64,000 nt of DNA from Amborella trichopoda (GCF_000471905.2 NW_006499435.1:1508081-1572080), one strand, 5' to 3'. Shown: positions 1 through 11,241, counted from the first letter of the stretch. The notes: generated from the sequence alone by a model not told the origin. Numbers and translations: made by a program.

Positions 1-2
1 GG

Positions 3-263
3 TACATGGGACCATTTCTTGAATTGACCACCATTAGAGGTAATGGTTATGGAGTAAAAAAGCTCCTTCTAGGTGTTAGCAGAGTAGAAAGACAAGGTAT
101 TTTTATAGAGATTAGTGGGAAGGATTAGAGCAGGAAACCAAAGCATCGACTCCCTTCCCTAACCAAATTATTAGAGCATTTTGAGAACCAGGAAGAAAAT
201 GAGACTAAATACGGCTTCATCGAGGAGGAAGAGGGTGAGACGGAATCAGATTTCATCAAGTAA
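3..263 (+). CDS. 3'-terminal coding fragment, unrecognised protein
   Basis: One reading frame stays open from the window edge to a TAA at 261-263, apart from a single stop near 126. The part after that stop encodes 42 residues that look like a real protein end: a basic, leucine-rich stretch (KPKHRLPSLTKLLEHFENQE) followed by an acidic tail with EEEEGETESDF and a final Lys. A plausible acceptor (gattagagcag) at 123-133 would make 134-263 the last exon and remove the stop. Otherwise this is a decayed copy. I do not recognise the family. The upstream part of the gene lies outside the window, so neither role nor completeness can be judged. Confidence 0.35.
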
Positions 264-512
264 GAAGAGAGTGGTCTGAAAGGCAGGATTTTGAAGTTGC
301 AAAAGAAAAGGGTTGATCGCCTATGGCCCGCTGATAAAAAAACGACAGCAATTCCGGCTGCATGCATATCTTCTTAAGTGAATGTAACACTTACCAATTG
401 TATTGAATCGCCAAACTAGTTTCAATAGTACCTTCCACCCTTGAGTTTTGAATACAAGAATGTTAATGGCCGCTGTTTCATGGCTTTGTAGGAACTCCGT
501 GGTTTGCAAGTT

Positions 513-554
<42 letters not shown>

Positions 555-1822
555 GTGTGTGCCTGTGTGCGTGCAGGTGGGGTTCTGTAAACACAAGTAC
601 CCTACTTTTTCTCAATGCCTAGACACTTCATCTATGAACAAATGATAGTAACATGTATAAGATGTGGTGCTATGGAATCCTTGCATGAGGAGAATAGTAT
701 AGAAGATGATAACTCGTGGAGTACAGATGTTACAAGTCATAAAATTTAAATTTCCAGTACCCATTCATGTTAGGAAGTAATCACATTTGGAGCTTTGCAA
801 GCTCAATGTGGAAATCTTTTCCTCTCTGTGAGATTAAAAACAGAGAACTCTCCAAAGCCTGGACGCACGATCTGTAACAGCCAAACATCGAATTTGGTAG
901 TGCAATGCCATGGATGTTGGTTAACTTAAAATGGTCCGCTTTCTATGGTCTCCAGAGAGAGCAGGAATGAATCAAAGGACGCTAAGGCCATTGCCATGGC
1001 TTTATCATGCAGGGGATTCAACAACAATGGACCCAAAAAAGGAACTTGGAAAAAATAGTTGATCGAAGTTTAAATGGAAGAGTGAGTACTTTAGTTGCTT
1101 CGAATTTTGTTATTTCCATTGTCTTTTAAAGTTGGCTGGGGCCTCGAACTTGTCCCTATTGAACACTTAGGCACTCGGCCGAGTCCTGAGCAGTGTACAT
1201 GGCACTAAAAATTGAGGACTCGACCAAGCCGGTTCCCGGACTCGACCAAGATTTCAATCACTAGGCATTTCATTAACTTTAAATAGAAATATCTTTCCTC
1301 ATGGACATCAAGTGTGTTTAGCGAAACACTAACGAGTACAACATTAAATAAAAGGAAAAGTTTATATCAAGTTGAGGCTCCAAACAATTAAATTAAGGTA
1401 CACTTCAAGGTTGTTTTGATGTAAGAAAATCTTTAAATCAATCATTTATGGACTTAAAAAAAAATAGATTTCAAATTTGGGAAATACTGGCTCTTGTAAT
1501 GCATTATCAAGGCAGTTAATTTTCAGTATTTTCATGTGCTTATGGATTTATTTGATTTGCATTATTTTTTAAGCTTTAAATTTTGTAACTAGGAATGAAT
1601 ATATATTTCTAATTTTTGCTACTGAAAAATCACCTTTAAACGCTATTTAGAGATGCGCCCTATGCCTCAACCTTAGAAAAACCAAACAGAAAAGGAGAGA
1701 GAGACGGGCAAACTCTCCATGGCCCTAATTCCTAATGGCTTATTGTGGTACAACAAAAATCTCTCTCAACATACATATAGGGAGATTGTCATCAAAATTT
1801 AAACGCTTCCTATTCCCAAATG
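264..1822. other. Non-coding stretch with a CT microsatellite
   Basis: No coding pattern is visible. A (CT)n run occupies about 516-550 and is followed by a short TG-rich stretch. The segment at 1140-1260, rich in GACTCGACCAAG-like words, looks like repeat debris. Some of 264-600 may be 3' UTR of the fragment that ends at 263. Confidence 0.5.
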
Positions 1823-2202
1823 TACGGATGTGTTCGGGATTGGTCTGGGGTCGGTAGGTTTGGGTCTGGGTTGGGTCAACCTGACCCAACTAGGTCTAAG
1901 TTAGACCGTATCCATGGTAGGTTTCAAGTCAATTGGACCCAGAGTCGACCGGCCAGGTCTGGTCGGAACCTAGTCATATTAAAAAACGAAAAACGGCACC
2001 ATATTAATTAAATATGAAGTTAATATAACATTATAAATTTTATGCGTATGTATGGCAGGTTGGGTAGACCCGATCAGACCCAAATTTTCCAAGTTGGTCA
2101 CCCTACCCTGTCCGGTCCATTTTACAAGTCTAGACCCAGACCCGGGTTGGGTAACCCTATCTGCTGGGTCAAAGGGTAAACTTGACCCGTTTGAAACCCC
2201 TA
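1823..2202. mobile_element. hAT-like non-autonomous element (about 380 bp)
   Basis: The right end reads, on the minus strand, TAGGGGTTTCAAACGGGTC, the classic end of a large plant hAT group. The left end TACGGATGTGTTCGGG is a diverged partner. The flanking octamers CCCAAATG (1815-1822) and CCCGAGTG (2203-2210) match at 6 of 8 positions, as expected of an old 8-bp hAT target duplication. The interior is rich in GGGTC/GACCC words and has no transposase. Confidence 0.55.
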
Positions 2203-2399
2203 CCCGAGTGCAAGATAACATTCCACTAAAAACAAACAGTTCATGAGGTTTTTCAATTTTTTAAGACTCGAATATCATGTACTACTTAGTTCGACTCTAC
2301 CATTGAAATCGGCATCCGAGTCACTCAAATAAAACGAGTAGATTTCTTACCCATTTGTCTCCTTTATTCGAGAAATTTGTCAAGATAAACTTAACAACA

Positions 2400-2720
2400 T
2401 TAAATATTGAAAAATAGTTTCATGTGGACTGGACCGCATTTCTACATATGCAGTTTAGAAAGTGTAAAGCATCCATATTAAAGATGGATGCAAGCAGGTG
2501 TTCCATTTAAAAATAATGGAAACTGACAGTTCAAATGTTTTCTTACTAGAATTGTTATTTCTAGTTTTTTAAATTTATTTATTTATTTATATTCATGATC
2601 TCTATGTTAGAGATTACATGTCCTTAAAAATATTAAGTCTTAAATCCATCTAAAAAATAGATTTATTAACAGGCCCACATTTCTACATATGCGGGCTTGG
2701 CTGCATAGAAAACAGATCTT
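2400..2720. repeat. Dispersed repeat, copy 1
   Basis: About 300 bp that recurs at 30055-30335 in the same orientation. Shared landmarks in order are a GCATTTCTAC-like word, AAAGCATCCAT, GATGGATGCAA, a TTATTTCTAGTTTT run, a CATGATCTC word, and CCCACATTTCTA followed by ATGCGGGCT. No protein is encoded. The ends resemble each other in inverted order, so it may be a MITE, but I could not set exact termini. Confidence 0.5.
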
Positions 2721-3199
2721 TTAACATTTAAACAGGAGTATTTTGGTAGGTATTTTGAAATTAAATAAAAAAACATTTAAGATGTTGAATAGTTAATTTG
2801 TTGAGTGTACTTTGATAAATTTTATCCTTTCCTTGGGCTACAAAAATTCTAGAAACTACCAACCCAACTAGCTTAACCATCAGGCATGGAGTTATACATG
2901 TTTGAATGAAACTCAAAGACATCATATTGTGACACTCTATTACCTTGACCACCTCTCCTTAAGCTGCTCTCGTTTTAAAATTCTTATAAACATTTATTTC
3001 TGGTCCAATGACTTCAAGTTCTGGGCATAGGTGGACACTTGCATAACTAGAACTATAATGCTGAACAAATTGGCATTTATAAGCTACGCACCCAATTGGT
3101 ATTTATAAGCCAAGCACTAAATAATCAGAGTCCCCTCACATATAATGCATGCCCCAAGGATGTTACTCTGCACAAGGTTAACCGTGGAGATTTCAGCAA

Positions 3200-3666
3200 A
3201 ATAAAATCAGACGGCTTCTGACATATCTTGTGGTAACGAAGGAACATTGTAGCCGTTCAAGGTGGATTGGCGTCTTTGATAGCATGGCCCATGGCAATTT
3301 CAGGGCATGGTTGCTTCATTAAATGGTGGTTGAAGGACTTTATAGCACTATGCATGGAAGCTTCAGTCTTTGTGGTTACAAATTATAAATAGTTGTAATG
3401 TTTTGGAGGTTAATTTTAGACAGGTTTATATTATAAATAGTTGTAATGTTTTGGAGGTTAATTTTAGACAGGTTTATCAGGAGGCCAATGAGGTAGCAGA
3501 CTCCCTTGCGAAGAGGCCAATGAGGTAGCAGACAGGTATATAGGGTTCTATGTTAGATGAATTGGATGTTGATGCTTCTCTTTTTTTTATTTGATCTCTA
3601 TGTAATACCTTTTTGAGTAATAAAATTAGTTTTGTTTGTACAAAAAAAAAAAAAAAAAAAAAAAAA
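3200..3666 (+). mobile_element. 5'-truncated LINE, RNase H tail and poly(A)
   Basis: At 3464-3512 the sequence encodes RQVYQEANEVADSLAK, the typical end of the RNase H domain of plant LINEs (consensus REAN-vADsLAK). About 130 bp later come a possible polyadenylation signal (AATAAAAT near 3619) and a run of about 26 A ending at 3666, as in a reverse-transcribed insert. Two local duplications lie inside: about 48 bp repeated around 3383-3475, and GAGGCCAATGAGGTAGCAGA repeated at about 3481 and 3513. The 5' limit is uncertain. Confidence 0.6.
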
Positions 3667-3849
3667 TAAAAAGAAAAGAAAAGAAAGGTCATACGTAATA
3701 ATGACACTTCTCTTTTTTTCTTTTACTAATCTTTTATTTTTAATTTTTTTTTGGGAGAGTGATCAAACAAAAGGTCTAAACTTTATGGACATGTGTACTA
3801 GCATTAAGATATATTAGTATTAATAAATAAAAAATTAAGACTTAGGGCA

Positions 3850-4270
3850 AGAGATATAGGTAACCGAACCGATTTTAGAATCATGAGTGTCGCTACAGTA
3901 AATCACCCGACTCGATTGTAGAGCATCGACCATGATGACCACCAGGGGTGATTCCCCCAATTCAAATACACCATCTCAGGGGGGAGGACCCCCATGTCAG
4001 AGCCAAGGGGCGAGTTCGGCTGGCTTATTGAAATTAATATAGCCAATATCCATGATTTACAAATTCTCATAATGGGACTTGCTCTAATATCGATGAGTAA
4101 CAATGGAAATACCCTGGTTCCCCGTGCGGTTAATTTTGTTTTTATTTCTTCATAATATACAGCCCGATCCGACTCTCGAAACGCCAAGTTGAATAAAGCA
4201 AATTGTTTGAAGTTCTTATAAATTACCGTGCTTTCTTTACTGAAAGAACGAAAAACACCAAACCCCAAAC
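3850..4270 (-). other. Open, less AT-rich block, possibly organelle-derived
   Basis: This block has a base composition unlike its AT-rich surroundings. On the minus strand it holds a 121-codon open frame (4268-3903) with no family I can name. Runs such as GGGGGGAGGACCCCC and the word usage recall plant organelle DNA inserted in the nucleus, but I see no identifiable organellar exon. It is listed because an open frame of this length is rare in the spacers here. Confidence 0.25.
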
Positions 4271-4587
4271 ATAAATTAGCAATCCATTATCGAGTTCACA
4301 TTACTACCAAGCCTATCAACTTACCCAATAAACACTACCAAGCATATCCTTATCAAAAGTAAAATGGTTAATATCATATACAAGCGTTGTGAGTCCAGTC
4401 GAACTCCCTGAGTCACTCAAGCTTGGTACTCTGCTGAGCTCGGAAGTATACACATGAGAACCAAGTATGTCAGACCCGACTCAAGATCGATACCATAGCG
4501 AGTGTCGATCTGGTTTCATGTTTTCTAGCACTATACAGTCATTGATTTAAAAAAAAAATCGGTGGCCCGGATTATACATCATAAAAA

Positions 4588-4885
4588 CTGGGCTAGATCG
4601 GTGAATCAGAAGGTCCGGATCATCATTTTACTATACAAAAAAAAATAGTGAATCGGCAAAAAAACGCATGCAACAATAGTGAACCATCCCAAAACAGATC
4701 CGGATCGATGAATCGGTATTTTTAATGTAGCCAAACAGCGTCTGGATTGGTGAATTGACGGGTCCGGAGTGCCATTTAACTGTACCTAAAAAAATAGTGA
4801 ACCGGCAAAAAAACGCATGCAAAAATAGTGAACCAACCCAAACCAGATCCGGATCGATGAATAGGTATTTTTACTGTAGCCAAAC
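4588..4885. repeat. Two tandem units of about 148 bp
   Basis: The block with AATAGTGAATCGGCAAAAAA, CGCATGCAA, CAGATCCGGATCGATGAAT and a TAGCCAAACA word near its end occurs twice, at about 4588-4738 and 4739-4885. The units differ at scattered positions, so the duplication is not very recent. Each unit contains the near-palindrome GATCCGGATCGATGAATCGG. No protein is encoded. Confidence 0.6.
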
Positions 4886-5452
4886 AACGTTTTAACTTTA
4901 GCAAAACGTCACTCGCCGGTTCTCTTCTAGACCAAGACGATTTCCAATGTATTGACATAATCGGTACGAAATGACCAATTTCAGGGCAAACAATTTGGTG
5001 CCAAGCCGACATTTTTAAAATCAATTATACATTATAAAAGTGACCACACCGTACTAATGCACAAGCCTGACACATTATAGTCATCAGCATAAAATCCCAA
5101 AAAAAAAAAAAAAAAAGCACGCCCAATCTTATACATGCTTAAAGAGGTAAATAACAACGAAAACGTCTACAAACAAAAAACAAAACCATAAATCTTTGCC
5201 TTTCTTCAGATTATAAATAACAGTTTTTTATTTTCTTCATAAGCCAAAAATTTTTAGAGTGAAGATAGAGGATTATATACTAAGTTAATTTCCCTTATTT
5301 TTTAAGGGATTAATTAAAATCAATAAATGTTCTATAAAAACGAGGAAAGAAATAGTACTCAATGGCACTCTACTATAAACCCCAAAATTGCTCCGACCTC
5401 AATATAAAATGAGAAATTTACCAAAATTATATAAGATATTAACTATGGGAAA

Positions 5453-5824
5453 GGTTTATATAAGGCTGCAACCTTAGTAGAATAACAGATGCACTTCAAA
5501 AATCTATCGGAAATGTTGTTTTAATGTTGAAAAAAACCTCTAATCGATCATCTCGACATCGAGATGTATGAATATGAAAAAAAAAAGTTTTTGAGTACCG
5601 AAAATAGTGCATCTTGCAACACCTTATCTAGACCATCCATTTTCAAAATTTTTATACATTTATAGATCTACTTTATTTTAACCATTTTTGAAATTTAAAT
5701 TTTTTTAATTAGGTATGAAAATAGATTTTAAGATAATACTAAAAAAATTTATAACAAAATTACATAGATAAAATTTTAAAGGGGCCTTAATTGGATTGTT
5801 TAAGGTTGCATCCTGATAGAAACC
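5453..5824. mobile_element. MITE family M, copy at 5.5 kb (reference copy)
   Basis: The terminal inverted repeats are GGTTTATATAAGGCTGCAAC at the left and GGTTTCTATCAGGATGCAAC read from the right. They match at 21 of 24 positions over the full 24-bp ends. Inside is the palindromic word CATCTCGACATCGAGATG, followed by a conserved stretch with TAGACCATCCATTTTCAA and TAGATCTACTT. The copy is 372 bp and non-coding. Related copies are listed at 23169, 25880, 31303, 43959, 45534, 53992 and 61460. Confidence 0.6.
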
Positions 5825-6289
5825 GCACCCATTAACTATTTAACATTTTAGTGGTCTTTTTATATTTAATTGCAAAATGCCTGCCAGGATTGAACGAAAA
5901 CAGCCATCATCAACCATTTAGATTCCGAGGAAGGCTTTGGAGGGAGAGAGGGAGTCAAAGAAACGACCCTCAGCGCTCAAATAATTCAAGGTTTTAGAAA
6001 GAATACTACCATAACTGACAGGGTTTTAGAGAGACAAAGAGAGCCGCGAATGGGGATGTGAGAGAAAGATGACACCGGAATAACTAACTTAGAGAGATAG
6101 AGTCTGGGTAGCGGATTCTAGAGAGAGACAGGACTTAGAGAGAGAAAGACAGAATCTGGGGGTTTGGGGATTGATGAGAGAACAAAATCACTGACGTGAA
6201 GCACAAAATGTGCACCGTTCCCAGCCTATTTTCCGTCCGTTCTTAATTCCAACGGTGGCGATGAACATATGCACGAAACGATAGCCCAC

Positions 6290-6480
6290 GTCATTCATTG
6301 GAATTTGATGTCCAAATCTTTTGGACCGTCCATCTCATTTCTGACGGCGGATATCTCGGCATTTGCAGTAAAAATACACATGTACAGTCATTCATTGGAA
6401 TTTGAAAGTCCAAATCCTTTCGACCGTCCATCTCATTTCTGACGGCGGATATCTCGCGCATATGCAGTAAAAATAGACCC
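6290..6480. repeat. Tandem duplication, period about 97 bp
   Basis: The unit starting GTCATTCATTGGAATTTGA and containing GACCGTCCATCTCATTTCTG and CGGCGGATATCTCG occurs at 6290 and again at 6387. The two copies differ at only a few positions. It lies directly upstream of a promoter-like region. The DNA before it (5935-6190) is GA-rich and non-coding. Confidence 0.7.
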
Positions 6481-6559
6481 CTTTTGTAGAAGCTTTTCAG
6501 TAAAATTCCTAGAAATAGTTTCGCATCGGACGACATTTTACGCTTTTGGCCCTGGTTAT

Positions 6560-7880
6560 TCCGATGCCGCCTATAAAATTGCCCTCACCTCCCCTTTCAA
6601 ACGCTATAAACGAGCGAGAAAAATTTCTCAGAAAAATTGCAGAGCCAAGCCTTTTCATTCTCCAATCGGTGAATAGGTATAACACGTTCCCTTTTCTTCC
6701 TTCTCTGATTGAATTTTTCTTGCTTTCTTCGATTTATTTTTAACACTGTTTCTTGCATCAGCCACTGTTATTTCATTCCTCTATGCGATCCTCTGTTCTT
6801 TTTTTCAGTATTTTGAGCTCATAAGAGAAGTAATCCGAGGAGGAAGCATCCCTTTCTGCTGCATTGTTAGTTTAGATCAAGAATTTTCGTGAATGATTTC
6901 ATTTTCTATCATTTGAAGAAAATAATCAGTCCTGTGACTTTGATTGAGAAATAAGTTTGTGATTTAGTTTTAATTTAAGAATATAAATGAATCGATGCTT
7001 CTTTTTTTTCGTCACTTGACTTCTTCCTCTAAACAAAGAAATCTATATTGTTCTGATTTTTGTTATTTTCTGGAATTTATAGTATCCTGACAATTATGGT
7101 GTCCAGAAAAGTGTTATGCTCTCAATTTTATGGCGATCTGAAATCTTTTAGATTTTGGAATCTGCAATGCTTTGAAATTGTTGTATATAATTTTACAGTT
7201 ACCTAATCTTCAGTGTTCAGATTTAGAAAATAATGGTATACTTTTCTTTTGATTCAATAACTGTTTTAGATTTGTTTTCTTGTAGACTGAAATGGAGCTT
7301 TTGGAATAGAAACTCAGGCTGCTGATTTTTCAACTATATTCAACTCCTTAACCATTTTAATCTCATCTGGATTTTGGAAATAAGATGATTTCTATTTTGA
7401 AATATTTCCTTTCTCTCCATTTTGCTTTGAATTCAAGAAACTTTCTCAGTCTTAATTAACTGAATCAATTTTGGTTAGATAATTTCAATCTTTCTTCTTT
7501 CTTGAGTCTTGTATGGATAGTCAGTTGATTCACCAAGAGAAATTGGAAAACATTGTGACTTACAGATTCAGATTCAAAACTCACCTCTATCTTTCAAATC
7601 TACTGTGCTTTCAGAATTATTTTCTCGTTATTGATGGAAAATTTGAAACAGTGGTTCCGAACTTCTAATTAATCCGTTCTTAGTTTCAGAGAAGGATATA
7701 CTTCAGAATCAAGGATTTCTTCTTTCATGTTTAGCTTCTTTAAATCGAGAAGATGTATCTTTTTTTTTATACTTCAGAATCAAGGATCTCTTCTCTCATG
7801 TTTAGCTTCTTTAAATCGAGAAGATGTATCTTTTTTTTTTGTTTTTTTTAATTTGATTGGCAGTTTCTTAACAGAAACTA
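6560..7880 (+). promoter_or_regulatory. Promoter-like region with a possible leader exon and intron
   Basis: CCTATAAAATTGCC at about 6570 fits a TATA box. It is followed by a short leader and a fair donor (GAATAG before GTATAAC near 6680). Next come about 1.2 kb of T-rich intron-like DNA and a fair acceptor (TTCTTAACAG near 7876), then ATGCAG and a stop eight codons later. This layout resembles plant genes with a long leader intron, such as polyubiquitin genes, but no coding body follows. It may be a decapitated promoter or a non-coding RNA gene. This is inference only. Confidence 0.25.
7700..7840. repeat. Tandem duplication, period 71 bp
   Basis: The unit begins ACTTCAGAATCAAGGAT and contains CATGTTTAGCTTCTTTAAAT. 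It occurs at 7700 and 7771 and ends in a T run in both copies. Only a few differences separate them, so the duplication is young. Confidence 0.75.
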
Positions 7881-8634
7881 ATATGCAGGTCGTGCTTCAT
7901 TCTTGTTAACTTTACATGTTTAATCTTGTTTATCATAAGATTAGTCTTTTTTTAATCTGCTAAAACCATGCACCTAAATTGTCATTTTCCTAAATCTTCA
8001 CTTGTAGAAATTTTCGTATCTTTTTCCTAGTTTATTCACGTTCGGTTGAGTTGATTGTTCATTTTATCTTTTTTAAATCCGAAAATACTGAGGTTTTGCT
8101 CCTTTTTTTTGTTAAGCACCTAAAGGTTTAATCCATTAATCTTTCTTCGTCTTTTTAATTTTCATGTAAATAGAGGAAACATTCAATTTCCTATTGAATT
8201 GAATTTCCCGCTTCTCAAAAAGATATGCGTGTCCTGCTTATAACTAGCTTGGTGTAATTCAGCTAATTGATATTTATACTCTTGAAAGGAAAAAAAAAAT
8301 CAGTTAATAGGTTTAAATTTACTGATAAATCTCTTTTTCTTCGCTTTTATAAGAAAAAAAAAAATCAAAAGCGAGCAATAGATTTCGCGGGCTTTTTTAA
8401 AGAAGCGGCTGGAAGGTTTTGTTAATTCAAGAAAAGAATGAGCCGGAATTTTCATGTAGTCACATATCGCCCCTCACTTTTAAACTAAAGACGGATTTGT
8501 TGCTTGTAAAAAGACCAGTATGTAAAAGAATGTAGACGACTAATACAGATGGGCGGTTTTGTCAAAAGAAGGGGTAATTTGTCTTAGCATAAAGGTCAGG
8601 GTAATACCGTCCTTTTTCTGGAATGCCAAAAAAA

Positions 8635-8738
8635 CCAACCCTGGATGAGATGATCATTTTTACGGGGTCTGATTTTTCAGAGGACGCCAACCCTGGATGA
8701 GATGATCATTTTTACGGGGTCTGATTTTTCAGAGGACG
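8635..8738. repeat. Exact tandem duplication, 2 x 52 bp
   Basis: Two consecutive copies of a unit that begins CCAACCCTGGATGAGATGAT and contains ACGGGGTCTGATTTTTCAGA start at 8635 and 8687. I see no differences between them. The surrounding 7900-9250 is otherwise non-coding and AT-rich. CT-rich leader sequence begins near 9120. Confidence 0.8.
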
Positions 8739-9264
8739 CTACTAACGTAAGACAAATGACGCTTTGTGGGACGCATAAACAATGATTTAATAAAATTATT
8801 ATCTTCAATATTTAAAAATAAAACTTATTTTTCAACACATTCATGTTCGAGATTATAATTAGTCCAAAATTAATCTTAAAAAAAAAAAAAACTCATATCT
8901 ACATTATAATTTGTCCAAAATCAATCTTAAAAACAAATAACTTATATCTATATGTAAGTCCTAGGAGTCGTAAAAAGGGTGTCCTAGAGTTGAAGCTAGA
9001 TTATTGAGAATATCTCCCATTAATTTTTGGGATCCTCAATGTTAGCTTTCTTGAGGGATCGAACAGGCAGTCTGCTCCTGTGGGACAATGAAAGCATTTC
9101 AGTTTTCCCTCCCATTTCTTCAATTTTTTAGTTGAACTCTCCCCCTCTTTACTCGTCTTTCCTTCGCTTATTTGAATCCCCTCTTTACTTATCTTTCCTT
9201 CGCTTATTTGAAAGGTCACTGATATCTTAGATTTTTTTTGCAGGTTCATTCAAGAGAGAGAGAG

Positions 9265-11241
9265 ATGAAGACGAAGACATGGTTAATGGCAGTGTTATTG
9301 TGGTGGCTGTGTTATGTATGTGGTGCAGCGAAGGATCACGTAGTGGGAGGTGATTCAGGTTGGGAACTGGGCGTGGATATGGAACAATGGGCTTCACAGA
9401 GACTGTTCTATCCAGGGGACAACTTAAGTGAGCCTCAAAGCTGTATACCATGGTTTCCAATTTGCATTGTTACCTTTCCGTGGTTAAATCACACAGTTGA
9501 CACGAAAAAAAAAATCATCAATAGTTTCATCGTCGTAACCAGTCTTTCTCTCGTGTGAATTAGTTCGATTAAAGTATTCTCCTCTCTCTCTCTTCATCAA
9601 TTAATTTGATTACATCATTATATTAAAGAACTCTCGCTTTCTCTCTCTCTGCGTCTCTATTAGTTCGTGACAATTTGGTAGATTTTGTCATGTTGGGTAA
9701 GTGAATTTGGTAGAGATTATCCTCCACAATGAAATCTGACATAGACAAGTAAGGCTCAAAAGAGAGGGACAGAGAGAGAGAGAGAGGAAGAGGAACATGC
9801 ATTTGGTGATAGTTGGAGACAGCTAGAGAGGTGAATATATCAAGCTTAGAGAGAGACGACATGCATATTAGAGAGGACCTGCATATTAGGTGATACTTGG
9901 AGAGAGCTAAAAAGAATGGTGAAAATCAAAGCTGAGTGAGAGAGAGAGGGAGATGACATGCATCAGGTGATATTTGGAGAGGTAAAATATCAAGCTTAGA
10001 GAGAGATAGAAAGGAGACATGCAATAGGTGATACCTGGAGAGGTAAAATATCAAGCTGTGCGACAGAGAAAGAAAGAGAGAGAGAACATGCATTTAAGTG
10101 ATACTTGGAGAGCTAACTAGAGAGAGAGAAAAGTGAAGATATCAATCTTCGAGAGAGAGAGTGTGTGCGCGTGCGTCTATGGGGGAGACACAGAGGGCAT
10201 GCATCAAGTGATACTTGGGAGAGCTAACTAGAGAGAGAAGTGAAAGATAACATGGAGAGAGAGAGAGAGAGCTGAAGATATGAAAAGCTAATTGGGCGTG
10301 TGCCTATTGTGGGAGCAGTATTCATGCATGGACCGGACCACAACGTGGTTGAGGTGAATGAAGACGCCTTCAACTCCTGCTCCGCCACGCATCCCCACCA
10401 CCACCCTCACATCGAGGGCACGACCCTCGTCCCGCTCACCACGCCCAACGCCTCCCGCTTCTTCATCTGCTCCGTCTCCGACCACTGCTCCCAGGGCATG
10501 AGGCTCAGCGTCCGCACCCTGGCAGGACCCACCCCCAAGCATTCTCCTCGGGCCCCACCATCCCACTTGGCTTCTCCAGCTCATGCCAAAGACGATCACC
10601 CTGCTGCCTCAGCGCCCGGTGGGGACCACTTGGCTCCTCCTTTCCCTTTTGGCCCTGATGTCAATTCCCCAAATCCCCAACAGGACCTGGTATACAGAGA
10701 TTCGAGTGGGCCCCACCCCATTTCTCCTCCTCACCCTGACAATACACCTAACGCCATGCAGGACACAGCTGACTCAGTAAAGAGTGGGACCCGCAAGGCA
10801 CCTCCTCCCCATTTTGCCCCTCACAATTCCCCTTATCGCCATCAACAACCTGAGGAAGACCTTGCTAAGCCTACGCTGGGTGGGACCTTAACTTCTCCGC
10901 CCCATCTCGACCCTTCCAATTCACCCAATATCCAACAAGACCCCATGCTGAGCCCCAGGCGCAACTCAGAGGATCGGTTTCCATCCCCGCATCCGCATCC
11001 GCATCCGCATCCGCATCCGCGCCCGCCCCAGCCCCGGCCACCGCCCACACCAACACCGCATCATCACCCACCTCCTCCCCCTCCCGACTACCCATCTCCG
11101 GATATCCCTTTCCCTCCTGTCGATCCTGGTCTGTGTCCTCAGAATCCCCATCCCAATAATGGGACGAGGCTAGTAGATGTCGGAGGCGTGCTTCTCAGCA
11201 TGTGGTTGCTCAAAACTTTACTTTTCTCGTGGCACTGGTAG
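9265..11241 (+). CDS. Phytocyanin, uclacyanin type, with Pro/His-rich tail
   Basis: The exons are 9265-9427 and 10319-11241, with a phase-1 intron (GTGAGC...GGGAGCAG), giving 361 residues. Residues 1-22 form a signal peptide. Residues 23-122 form the blue-copper (plastocyanin-like) domain. The ligands are visible as His62 in DHNVVEV, Cys105 and His110 in FFICSVSDHC, and axial Met115. Met rather than Gln points to a uclacyanin, and early-nodulin-like relatives lack these residues. Cys75 and Cys111 would form the usual disulfide. Residues 124-335 are rich in Pro, His, Ser and Asn, with four loose repeats ending near 177, 203, 235 and 262 and an HP run coded by a CCGCAT hexamer. The last 22 residues are hydrophobic, as in a GPI-anchor signal, so the protein is probably on the outer face of the plasma membrane. 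The substrate is unknown. Exon 2 is far more GC-rich than its surroundings. Confidence 0.88.
9795..10290 (+). repeat. Intronic minisatellite, about six units with GA spacers
   Basis: It lies inside the phytocyanin intron. Units starting ACATGCAT, with GGTGATACTTGGAGAG and a TATCAAGCTTAGAGAG word, begin at about 9795, 9859, 9956, 10017, 10086 and 10197. They are separated by GA runs of variable length. The array fills most of the intron, up to about 30 bp before the acceptor. Confidence 0.75.

Noticed and set aside
7874-7910. Start of a polyubiquitin gene at ATGCAG
   Set aside because: The codons after ATGCAG do not encode ubiquitin and a stop follows after eight codons.
10288-11151. Minus-strand frames rich in Gly/Arg or Ala/Asp opposite phytocyanin exon 2
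   Set aside because: Shadows of the Pro/His-rich coding strand, caused by GC-rich repeats.
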